Shown here: positions 7,202 through 15,021 of the stretch, piece by piece
How the letters are laid out: every line of letters starts with the position of its first letter
How positions within the stretch are numbered: the stretch's first letter is position 1
Source: an uncultured Prevotella sp.
GTDB taxonomy: Bacteria > Bacteroidota > Bacteroidia > Bacteroidales > Bacteroidaceae
Assembly: GCF_946404925.1 (NCBI RefSeq)
Contig: NZ_CAMJFM010000002.1
Location: 124,001-188,000, forward strand
Length of the DNA stretch: 64,000 bases
Direction: 5' to 3'
Notes under the pieces: model-generated
What the model saw: the letters and a program-made list of their open reading frames with translations, nothing else
Database searches by the model: none
Told to the model about the DNA's origin: nothing
Translations under genes and position numbers: made by a program

Positions 7202-9370
7202 ATGGCAATATATCTCAACCAGATAAATAAACGACGTGCAGCTGAGAGTGCTGCGCTGGCCGAGGTTAACGAGAAAACCAGCAAGCGACTGGGTTTGTTG
7301 GGTAGTAAACGCGTTGTACCTCAGGACAATGAGAGCGCGCTGCGTCAGGTGCTGGAGGCTCTTGGTATAACCGACTATGAGCTGGATGAATATGATCTTC
7401 TGTCGCCCGAGGAACAGCTCACTGGTATTCTTCGTCCTCGTGGCATCATGATGCGCGACATTCATCTTACTGGTGAATGGTGGCGCGAGTGTGTGGGCCC
7501 GCTTTTGGGCTATGCTAAGGATGGACGTCTTGTGGCATTCACTCCCACAAGGTCAGGTCTTGGCTATCAGTATCGTATGCAGGATGGTAGCATACGTAGA
7601 GTAGGTTATCGCGAGATGGCCGAAGAACTTAAGCCTAAGGCCATCACGTTTACAAAGGCTTTACCGCTTAAACCTTTGAAACTTAAAGATCTGATCGTTT
7701 TTACATGGGGTGTAGTTTCTGGTCCTAATGCCTTGTTGCTTTTGGCGTGTGCTCTGGTGGTGATTTTGCTCGGTATGTTTACGCCTATGGCCAATAAACT
7801 GATATTTGATACCGTCATTCCAACTGGAGATGCTGTCGACTTGTTGCCTATCACAGGCTTGCTTATTGGTGCTACTATAGGTACGTTGCTACTTACATTT
7901 ACTCGCAACCTGTATATCATTCGAATCCAGCATATCGTTGAGATGCATGTTCAGAATGCGGTAATGGCGCGTACGTTTCTTCTTTCGCCAACGTTCTTCA
8001 GTAAGAACTCAAGCGGTGAACTAACGGCAAAACTCAATAATGTCTCTACACTATGTTCGTTGGTTAATGAATCTATTATTGGTCCGTTACTTTCGGCAGT
8101 GCTTAGCGTTATTTACCTTGTGCAGGTGTATATTTATGGCGGTAAGCTCTTATGGCCTGCCATGGGCATTATCGTTGCCCAAGCTGTAGTATTATTGCTT
8201 AATTACTGGCGCACTGTTGATATACTTCAGAAGCATATCAAAAAATCTGCTGCTTTAAGTGGATTGGAATACAACCTTTTTGCTGGCATACAGAAACTTA
8301 AACTTACAGGTAGCGAAAACCGTGCCTTTGCCCGTTGGCTTGATGTTTATGGCGATGCATCGCATTATATTTATAATCCTAATTTCAAGGGACGTCTTTA
8401 CCCCGCTTTGACTGCATTTTTGGGATTAGGTGGCACGATGCTTATCTTCTGGAGTACTCTGTCTAACGGAGTCACTACCTCTGATTATATAGCCTTCAGT
8501 TCTGCTTTTGGCATGATAACAGCTTCAATAGCCCAGCTAAATTTAGCAGTTCCAAGCTTAGCGCAGATAAAGCCTCTCCTGGAAAGTGTAAAGCCAATAC
8601 TCGAGGCGGTGCCTGAAATGGAGGAGAAGGCTCCGCAGGTTGCAAATCTGTTTGGTAGTATTGAGGTCTCGGGAGTTTCCTTCCGTTATCAAGAAGATGG
8701 ACCACTGATTCTTGACGACCTTTCGCTAAAGATCAAAGCCGGTGAATATGTTGGAATCGTGGGAAAGTCGGGCTGTGGTAAGAGTACTCTGATGCGATTG
8801 ATGCTTGGATTCGAGATGCCTCTTAGCGGTGGTATCTATTACGACAATTTTGATCTGTCAAAGGTCGATAAGGCATCGCTCCGTCGTAAAATTGGTTGCT
8901 GTTTGCAAAGCGGCAGTCTTTTTACTGGCGACTTGTTCCATAACATCACCATCACCGCCCCATGGGCCACTCATGATGATGCCTGGGATGCATTGCGTAT
9001 GGCGTGTCTGGAAGAGGATGTTAAACGCATGCCTATGGGACTCCACACTGTTGTGAGCGAAGGTGGTGGCGGATTCAGTGGCGGCCAGAAACAGCGAATC
9101 CTTATTGCAAGAGCGCTGATTTCTAAGCCTAACATCATCTTCTTTGATGAAGCAACGTCAGCACTCGACAATATCTCGCAGAAAGCTGTCAGCGATAATC
9201 TCGACCGTTTGAAATGTACTCGTGTGGTTATTGCCCACCGACTGAGCACCATCCGCCATTGCAACCGCATTATCGTGCTCGATAAGGGTCATATTGCTGA
9301 GGAAGGTACTTTTGAAGAACTAATGGAGCGCAAGGGCATCTTCTACGAGATGGCTCAGAGACAGCTTTAG
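7202..9370 (+). CDS. Second NHLM-type ABC transporter (no peptidase domain)
   Basis: A 722-residue half-transporter. Residues 1-150 are a soluble extension of the kind found in the second NHLM ABC protein; it has no C39 motifs. The membrane domain is about 165-450. The ATPase has Walker A GKSGCGKST (about 520), Q-loop CLQSGS, signature FSGGQKQR and Walker B IIFFDEATSALD. The two ABC proteins may form a heterodimer or act in sequence; sequence does not decide. It is the last gene of the NHLM-like trio, and the adaptor and channel genes follow within 25 bases. Confidence 0.9.
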   Translation: MAIYLNQINKRRAAESAALAEVNEKTSKRLGLLGSKRVVPQDNESALRQVLEALGITDYELDEYDLLSPEEQLTGILRPRGIMMRDIHLTGEWWRECVGPLLGYAKDGRLVAFTPTRSGLGYQYRMQDGSIRRVGYREMAEELKPKAITFTKALPLKPLKLKDLIVFTWGVVSGPNALLLLACALVVILLGMFTPMANKLIFDTVIPTGDAVDLLPITGLLIGATIGTLLLTFTRNLYIIRIQHIVEMHVQNAVMARTFLLSPTFFSKNSSGELTAKLNNVSTLCSLVNESIIGPLLSAVLSVIYLVQVYIYGGKLLWPAMGIIVAQAVVLLLNYWRTVDILQKHIKKSAALSGLEYNLFAGIQKLKLTGSENRAFARWLDVYGDASHYIYNPNFKGRLYPALTAFLGLGGTMLIFWSTLSNGVTTSDYIAFSSAFGMITASIAQLNLAVPSLAQIKPLLESVKPILEAVPEMEEKAPQVANLFGSIEVSGVSFRYQEDGPLILDDLSLKIKAGEYVGIVGKSGCGKSTLMRLMLGFEMPLSGGIYYDNFDLSKVDKASLRRKIGCCLQSGSLFTGDLFHNITITAPWATHDDAWDALRMACLEEDVKRMPMGLHTVVSEGGGGFSGGQKQRILIARALISKPNIIFFDEATSALDNISQKAVSDNLDRLKCTRVVIAHRLSTIRHCNRIIVLDKGHIAEEGTFEELMERKGIFYEMAQRQL

Positions 9371-9394
9371 AAGGAGAGTAAGTGATAAAAGGAA

Positions 9395-10309
9395 ATGAAG
9401 AAGACAATCATAATGAATATGAATAGACAAACAATTGTGATATTGGCAGCATCGGCCATTTTGATGGGGTGTCAGGGAAATGATTCTAAACAGACTGCCT
9501 CAGATTCGACTGTTGCAAGTAATGTTGTGGATTCAACAAAAACTGCTGATTCGTTACAAGTAATCCAGGCAACTCCATCATTAAGTGGAACCAGTGTGAT
9601 GGGAAAGGTTGTTGCTGAGCAGTATGCCGACTTGGCGTTTGAGACGGCTCTGCCCATCGAGCGCGTGCTGGTAAAGAATGGTCAGCATGTTCGTCGCGGA
9701 CAGGTGTTGGCACAACTCGATCAGTTCAAACTGCGTAATGCTATTTCCCAGCAACAGCGAGCCATCGAACAGGCTCAGCTGCAGATTGAGCAGGCTCGAC
9801 TGCAAATGCAAGATGTCATCATATCGCAGGGTTACGACCCCGACAAGGATTCGTCTATCCCAGCCAGTGTCAAGCACAATGCCGACGTGAAATCTGGTTA
9901 TGCTCTTTCTAAGAGTCAGTTGGCATCTGCCAAGAACCAGCTTGCAGCAGCTCAGCACGAATTGCGTAGCGGTGTGCTTACGGCCCCGTTCGATGGGGTT
10001 GTGGCTAATGTTGCTGTTCAGGCACATCAGTTGGCGCAGGCCGGACAGCCCGTTTGTCGTGTCATCGCTTCGGGCAATATGACTGTTGAGTTCCGCGTTA
10101 TGGAGGCCGACCTTTCAAAATATAAGGTAGGTACGGTGGTAACCGTTGTGCCTGTGGCTGATAGTGGTGCCCGTTATCAGGCTACTGTCACCGAGATTAA
10201 TCCTGTGGTCGATCAGCAGGGTGCTGTAACCCTCCGTGCTCGCATCACAGATGCCACCTCGCTCTTCGATGGCATGAACGTTACAATTCAATTGAAAATG
10301 GAAAGTTGA
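9395..10309 (+). CDS. Lipoprotein periplasmic adaptor (RND/HlyD superfamily)
   Basis: A 304-residue membrane-fusion protein. The signal peptide ends in the lipobox LMGC (about residue 27), so it should be lipid-anchored facing the periplasm. A lipoyl half-domain (ALPIERVLVKNGQHVRRGQV), a helical hairpin with repeated QAQLQIEQARLQMQ, and the second lipoyl half (LTAPFDGVVANVAVQAHQL) follow. A beta-barrel domain closes the protein (MTVEFRVMEADLSKYKVG). Unlike the HlyD-like protein at 4201 it has the hairpin needed to dock on TolC. The locus therefore has two adaptors of different type. Its last bases overlap the region just before the TolC gene. Confidence 0.87.
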   Translation: MKKTIIMNMNRQTIVILAASAILMGCQGNDSKQTASDSTVASNVVDSTKTADSLQVIQATPSLSGTSVMGKVVAEQYADLAFETALPIERVLVKNGQHVRRGQVLAQLDQFKLRNAISQQQRAIEQAQLQIEQARLQMQDVIISQGYDPDKDSSIPASVKHNADVKSGYALSKSQLASAKNQLAAAQHELRSGVLTAPFDGVVANVAVQAHQLAQAGQPVCRVIASGNMTVEFRVMEADLSKYKVGTVVTVVPVADSGARYQATVTEINPVVDQQGAVTLRARITDATSLFDGMNVTIQLKMES

Positions 10310-10314
10310 TAGTT

Positions 10315-11787
10315 ATGATTACTAAACGATTCCTTATTTTCGTTGCGGCAGCCCAATTATCAATTGTCAATTGTCAATTGTCAATTGCTCAGCAGCGTGT
10401 TACGCTCGATCTTGATCGCACCGTGCGATTAGCCACCGATAGTTCGTTGGCCGTGCAGAAGTATCAAAGCGTTTACGATGCTTCGCGCTATAAGTATCTG
10501 TCGTGGCAGGCATCTCGCAAGCCGCAGTTCTCGCTCGAGTCTACACCTATCATGTATCAGCGATATATGACTCAGCGCTACCTTTCGGCTGAGGACCTTG
10601 ATGTTTATCGTCAGCAGCGTATGTTCTACTCTCAGGCGGGTATCTATGCCACTCAGACCATGGAGAGCTGGGGTGGTGAGTTCTATGGCTCAACCCAGTT
10701 GGGGTTTTTGCGCACTTTTGGAGATGATGATAAGACACAGTATATGAGTGTGCCCATCAAGGTGGGCTATAAACAAGACCTGCTGTTCTTTAATCCGCTG
10801 AAGTGGAACCGCCAGATAGAACCAATGAAGCTGACGCTGGCCGAGAAGACGCTTGCCTATGGAATCGAGACCATCAGCGAGGAGGCTGTTGGTAAGTTCT
10901 TTACCTTGGCCCTTGCTCAGGAGCAGTTGCGTATGGCCGAAGAGTATCTTGCTTCGTGCGATACTATCTATTCTATTGCCGAACGCCGTTTCCGCATCGC
11001 CAGCATCTCAAAGGCCGAGCTCAGCATTCTGGAGCTCGAAAAGACCAATGCCCGTACCACACTTGCCAATGCCCGTATATCCCGTAGCCGTGCTGCTCAG
11101 GATCTGGCCACATATCTTGGTATGGAGCGTTCTACCAATATCGAACTGATCATTCCTGCAGTTATGCAGAATCTGCATGTTGATGCCAAAGAGGCTATTC
11201 AGCATGCCCGTGAGAATAACCCGCAGTATCTCAGCTCGCGCGAGGCAGTTACCGAAGCTCGTCGCGATGCCGAGCGTGCTCGTATCGAGAAGAACTTCAG
11301 TATGAGCCTCGATGCCAGCATCGGTTTGAACCAGGTGGCCGACCGCTTTGCCGATGCCTATCGCCATCTGCTGTCGCAGGATATGGCTACCATCACCCTC
11401 TCAGTGCCCCTTAAGGATTGGGGCAAGCGCAAGAATGCATACCTTGCTGCACGTAGCACTGTTGAGGCTACCGAGCGTGCTGAGCAAGAGGCTGCCCGTG
11501 ATACTGAGTTGGATGTAGCTCTTACCGTAGCCGATTTCAACGAACGTCAGGACATTGTAGAGACAGCTCGTCAAGCTCTTACTATAGCAGAGGATGCTTA
11601 TGCGCAGACGCTGCAGCGCTTTATTAAGGCTCAGGCCGATGCCTACAGCCTATCGATAGCCCAGAGTCATTGGCAGACGGCCCGTCAGAACCAGATAGCA
11701 TCTCTGCAGAACTACTGGCTGGCCTACTACCACCTGCGCCGCCTTACCCTCTACGATTATCAACATCATCAGCCCATTTCAAGGTAA
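10315..11787 (+). CDS. TolC-like outer membrane efflux channel
   Basis: A 490-residue outer-membrane factor. The signal peptide is followed by two repeated halves of long amphipathic helices; the family pattern is clear in VGKFFTLALAQEQLRMAEEY and YFLREA-like helices such as NPQYLSSREAVTEARRDAER. The start is the ATG at 10315; a TTG at 10306 overlaps the previous stop. The signal-peptide segment is encoded by five period-7 repeats (10353-10387), giving the odd peptide QLSIVNCQLSIAQ. It completes a path across both membranes for the peptide exporter. It ends five bases before a convergent gene, with no terminator visible between them. Confidence 0.9.
   Translation: MITKRFLIFVAAAQLSIVNCQLSIAQQRVTLDLDRTVRLATDSSLAVQKYQSVYDASRYKYLSWQASRKPQFSLESTPIMYQRYMTQRYLSAEDLDVYRQQRMFYSQAGIYATQTMESWGGEFYGSTQLGFLRTFGDDDKTQYMSVPIKVGYKQDLLFFNPLKWNRQIEPMKLTLAEKTLAYGIETISEEAVGKFFTLALAQEQLRMAEEYLASCDTIYSIAERRFRIASISKAELSILELEKTNARTTLANARISRSRAAQDLATYLGMERSTNIELIIPAVMQNLHVDAKEAIQHARENNPQYLSSREAVTEARRDAERARIEKNFSMSLDASIGLNQVADRFADAYRHLLSQDMATITLSVPLKDWGKRKNAYLAARSTVEATERAEQEAARDTELDVALTVADFNERQDIVETARQALTIAEDAYAQTLQRFIKAQADAYSLSIAQSHWQTARQNQIASLQNYWLAYYHLRRLTLYDYQHHQPISR
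10353..10387 (+). repeat. Period-7 tandem repeat inside tolC-like signal peptide, unit TCAATTG
   Basis: Five units (CCAATTA, then TCAATTG four times) lie within coding sequence and encode the end of the signal peptide. Three units restore the reading frame, so length changes in multiples of three units would be tolerated. Confidence 0.85.
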
Positions 11788-11792
11788 AGTAT

Positions 11793-13940
11793 TTATTCCC
11801 AGCGGAAGACGGCGCCGTTGCGGCGGGCTGGGTCGGCACCTGGGTAGTCGGCCGAGTAGGGGCTGCCGGTGGTGGGGCTCATGCCCAGGTAGCGGTGGGT
11901 GCGCATTGACATGAGCATGAACTCATGATTAAGGTAGTCCTGCCACATCCATACCTCAGCTTTCGTCTCGTCGGTAGTCAGGCGTACATCGCCCGCAATG
12001 CTGAAGCCTGATACAAATACATAGCGCCCGTCCTCGCACTGCAGGATGACCTTGCCCTGACCTTTGTCGATGATGCGGAAACGCGTCAGTTTTCCTTTGT
12101 CGTTAGCCTCGGTGTCGTGGAGTAGGCCGTGTTTCAGGGCAATGGCAGGTTTGTTGGTGGCCAGGTTGATGATGCGAAAGGTCTTGCCGTAAGGAATGTT
12201 GCCGCTGCGGTCAGCCTGTGGCTCGTTGACGGTAAAGTTATCAAACTCGGCATAGCCGCCATTCTTGCCCTTATGGTTAAAGGCAAACAGCGCATGGCGC
12301 GAGCCCTGGAACGAGATGAGCTGATAAGATAGCGGCATCTCACGACCTAACTGCTGATAGCTGGTGCCATCTAGCGAGTACTCGTAGTGGGCGCGGTCGT
12401 GGTCGAAATCACCCACCATACGGAGCCAAATTTTAGAGGTGAGAGGTAAGAGCGGAGAGGTGAGAGGAATGTCTGTGGTGTCGTTTGTTGCCTGCTCGAA
12501 GCAGCGGAGAATGAGGTTTTTACCTTCCTTCACGATACCAATCCATGAACAGGGAACGTTAATGTTACCAAGTCCGGCCACATCACCATCCTTCATTCCT
12601 TTGGTGTATAATTTAACAGTAGCAATGCTTGTTGGACCGATAACTCGTTGTGTAAGGGTGTTGCGAGCCCACATCAGTTGCTCGGCAGGCATCGACTGCA
12701 AACGCAAACGGCCATTCTTTAAGCCCCATTTAGTATCATCGGGATTGTGATTCCATTGCCATACACGACCAAGTTTTTTGGCATTGAAATCCTCATTTCG
12801 CTCATAAGGTGCATGAGGCTTTACATCAGCATTGATGTTCGGCTTGAGCCATGTGCGGGGAGCACGGCCAAGGTTGCCTTCCAGGCCCAACATGGGCCAA
12901 CCGTCTTTCCATGTGATGGGGGCAAGGGTTACGGTGCGCCCGATGGAGTGGAAGTCCATCATGAGTAGTGCCCACCACTGGCCGCTCTGATCCTCTACGA
13001 TGCCACCCTGATGGATGTTGGTACATGCAGTGGCATCCTTGTCAACAGCGGGGATGCCGAACTTGGTGCCATCCTCGCCGATGCGGTATTTTGCGCCCTG
13101 CGGCACTTGGGTGAGTGGTGCTGCATGATAGCCAAAGGTTTCATCGGCAGTAATGGTGATGGTTTCGTAAGGCCCCCAGATGCTTTTGGCGCGACTGCAC
13201 AGTGTGCGACCGTTAGGACTATAGTCGGTAGAGATGAGGTAGTACATGCCATTGATCTTGTACATGTGGTGACCTTCGCCGATAGCGTTACCTTCGGGGA
13301 TGATCACACGGTCAGTACCTTCAACCGGTCCGCTCATATCGGGTTTTAGCTCTGTGCAGTGTACCTCGCCATACTTGTGGATGGCGTATATCTTGCCATC
13401 GTCGTCGAAGAGTACCGACAGGTCGTAGATGTTTCCCTGCATGTTGTGGTGCTGCCACGGGCCGCGGATATCCTTCGAGGTGTAGCACTGCAGCCCTTTG
13501 CCATTGATGTTGGTGAACACGTAGAACTGTCCGTTGGCATAACGGATGGCTGGTGCCCATACACCCTGACCATAAATCTCTTTGTGGTTCTTAAGCGAGA
13601 ACGCATCGTCGGCAAAGTCGAAGCGGTCGAAACAATACGATATGTTCTCCCAGTTTACCAGATCCTTTGAGTGCAATATGACCAGTCCTGGCACGGTGTG
13701 CATGGTGGTGCCGGCCAGATAGTAGTCGTCGCCCACACGGATGATGTCGGGGTCGGAGAACTCATCGTAGAATAGGGGATTAGTGTACGTGCCATTACCG
13801 TTGTCGGCCGTCCATGATTGGGCAGAACATGGTATAGAACAAAAGTGAAAAGCGAAAAGCATTGTGATCGCCATCAACCAAATATTACTACTAACCTTTA
13901 TAAAATTACCTATAGAGCTCATTACTTTTCGCATTCTCAC
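11793..13940 (-). CDS. GH43 family glycoside hydrolase (beta-xylosidase / arabinofuranosidase type)
   Basis: A 715-residue exported enzyme. A long signal peptide (about 1-41, ending PCSAQ) precedes a five-bladed GH43 propeller that starts at YTNPLFYDEFSDPDIIRVGD, where DP holds the catalytic base. GEGHHMYKINGMYYL fits the catalytic acid. A beta-sandwich follows from about residue 370 to 560, and a beta-trefoil-like domain from about 575 to the end. This layout resembles GH43 enzymes that act on xylosyl or arabinosyl linkages. It is the last gene of a minus-strand locus. Two period-7 repeat tracts lie inside it (12436-12470 in the sandwich domain and 13841-13861 in the signal peptide). The exact linkage cannot be read from sequence. 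Confidence 0.87.
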   Translation of the reverse strand: MRMRKVMSSIGNFIKVSSNIWLMAITMLFAFHFCSIPCSAQSWTADNGNGTYTNPLFYDEFSDPDIIRVGDDYYLAGTTMHTVPGLVILHSKDLVNWENISYCFDRFDFADDAFSLKNHKEIYGQGVWAPAIRYANGQFYVFTNINGKGLQCYTSKDIRGPWQHHNMQGNIYDLSVLFDDDGKIYAIHKYGEVHCTELKPDMSGPVEGTDRVIIPEGNAIGEGHHMYKINGMYYLISTDYSPNGRTLCSRAKSIWGPYETITITADETFGYHAAPLTQVPQGAKYRIGEDGTKFGIPAVDKDATACTNIHQGGIVEDQSGQWWALLMMDFHSIGRTVTLAPITWKDGWPMLGLEGNLGRAPRTWLKPNINADVKPHAPYERNEDFNAKKLGRVWQWNHNPDDTKWGLKNGRLRLQSMPAEQLMWARNTLTQRVIGPTSIATVKLYTKGMKDGDVAGLGNINVPCSWIGIVKEGKNLILRCFEQATNDTTDIPLTSPLLPLTSKIWLRMVGDFDHDRAHYEYSLDGTSYQQLGREMPLSYQLISFQGSRHALFAFNHKGKNGGYAEFDNFTVNEPQADRSGNIPYGKTFRIINLATNKPAIALKHGLLHDTEANDKGKLTRFRIIDKGQGKVILQCEDGRYVFVSGFSIAGDVRLTTDETKAEVWMWQDYLNHEFMLMSMRTHRYLGMSPTTGSPYSADYPGADPARRNGAVFRWE
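12436..12470 (-). repeat. Period-7 tandem repeat inside a GH43 gene, unit GAGGTGA
   Basis: Five units, GAGGTGA with variants, lie within coding sequence. On the gene's strand they encode a Pro/Leu/Thr/Ser-rich loop (PLTSPLLPLTS) in the domain after the catalytic propeller. Confidence 0.8.
13841..13861 (-). repeat. Period-7 tandem repeat in GH43 signal peptide, unit AAAAGTG
   Basis: Three units (AAAAGTG, AAAAGCG, AAAAGCA) lie within the signal-peptide coding segment of the gene at 11793-13940. Confidence 0.65.
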
Positions 13941-13944
13941 TTTT

Positions 13945-13972
13945 TAATTATCAACTGTCAATTATCAATTCT
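13945..13972 (-). repeat. Period-7 tandem repeat at GH43 gene junction, unit CAATTAT
   Basis: Four units of the TAATTAT/CAATTAT type cover the stop codon of the arabinanase gene and fill the gap to the next gene. Confidence 0.75.
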
Positions 13973-15014
13973 TTAATGTAGGCCAACCATCGGCTGTCCA
14001 GCTGATGGGGCGCTGAATGAGTATGGATGCACCCTGATGGTCGATGCTGTAGCCATGGCAGATAAAGATGTCCTGATCATCCATATGATATGCTGCACAA
14101 TGGCCGGCTGCCTCGAACTGCTTTTTGTCGCCTTCGATAAACAGGTTGCCCCCGCCATAACGCATGTCGATACCTTTACTGTCGAGGTATGGCCCTTCAA
14201 CCGTCTTGCTGCGACCTACGGCCACGCGGTAGTTGCTTTTTGAGCCCTGGCAGCAGTAATCCCATGACACAAAGAGGTAATAATAGTCACCATGCTTGAA
14301 GATGAATGGCGCTTCGATGGCATTAGGTCCGGCAAAGTCGGATGTGGGATTCTTTGGCGGGTTAGGATTGATGGGCAGCGCGTTCTTGCTGGCCTTACTG
14401 TCGAGATTAAATCTACGAGCGATAGTTTGCGGTTTGCTGTCCTTGGCTATGTGCATGGTGGTGTCAAGACGGACCAATTGAATACCGTCCCAGAACGAGC
14501 CCCAAACCAGCCAAGGCTGATCCTTATCGTCGATAACGAAGTTTGGATCGATGGCGTTCCAGTTGTCGCGTCCGCCGCGCGAGGTAACGATACAACCCTC
14601 ATCATCCCAGATGCCTGAGGCCAGTTTGCGTGTTGACAGCAGACCGATGGTCGAGCCGTTCTTGCCGAAGGTGGAGCAGCTGTAAGCCATCCACCACTTG
14701 CCATGCCACTTGATGACATCAGGTGCCCACACATGGTGGGTAAAACCTGGCACAGAGTCGTGTGCCCACTTAGGGATAACCGACATGACGGGCTCTGTAT
14801 GCACAGCCCAGTTCTTGCGGTCGGCCGACGTCATATGTTGTATGCCCAAGCCTGTGGCAAAGATATGATAAGTGCTATCTTCGTAGGTCATCACGGGGTC
14901 GTGCACCATGGGTATATCTGTTACAAATGGCTTGTATGGCGCTTTATCTTGAGATCGTAATCCCAATGTGGCACCCGCTATGAGTGTCACCATAATGATG
15001 ATGGATTTCTTCAT
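13965..15014 (-). CDS. Endo-1,5-alpha-L-arabinanase (GH43)
   Basis: A 349-residue exported enzyme that cuts the arabinan backbone. After the signal peptide, the blade motifs are IPMVHDPVMTYED (catalytic base Asp), NAIDPNFVIDDKDQPWLVWG (pKa-setting Asp) and GPNAIEAPFIFKHGDYYYLF (catalytic acid Glu). The segment SWDYCCQGSKSNYRVAVGRS is characteristic of arabinanases in this family. The start is the ATG at 15014, which gives a clean signal peptide (MKKSIIIMV); an upstream ATG at 15137 lies inside the next gene. It is translated from the same strand as its neighbours with gaps of 7 and 24 bases. Confidence 0.9.
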   Translation of the reverse strand: MKKSIIIMVTLIAGATLGLRSQDKAPYKPFVTDIPMVHDPVMTYEDSTYHIFATGLGIQHMTSADRKNWAVHTEPVMSVIPKWAHDSVPGFTHHVWAPDVIKWHGKWWMAYSCSTFGKNGSTIGLLSTRKLASGIWDDEGCIVTSRGGRDNWNAIDPNFVIDDKDQPWLVWGSFWDGIQLVRLDTTMHIAKDSKPQTIARRFNLDSKASKNALPINPNPPKNPTSDFAGPNAIEAPFIFKHGDYYYLFVSWDYCCQGSKSNYRVAVGRSKTVEGPYLDSKGIDMRYGGGNLFIEGDKKQFEAAGHCAAYHMDDQDIFICHGYSIDHQGASILIQRPISWTADGWPTLKN

Positions 15015-15021
15015 AATTCTT

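Noticed and set aside
12129..12332. Open frame opposite the GH43 gene
   Set aside because: It is antisense to a well-supported enzyme gene and has no recognisable motif; many similar shadow frames in the window were dropped for the same reason.
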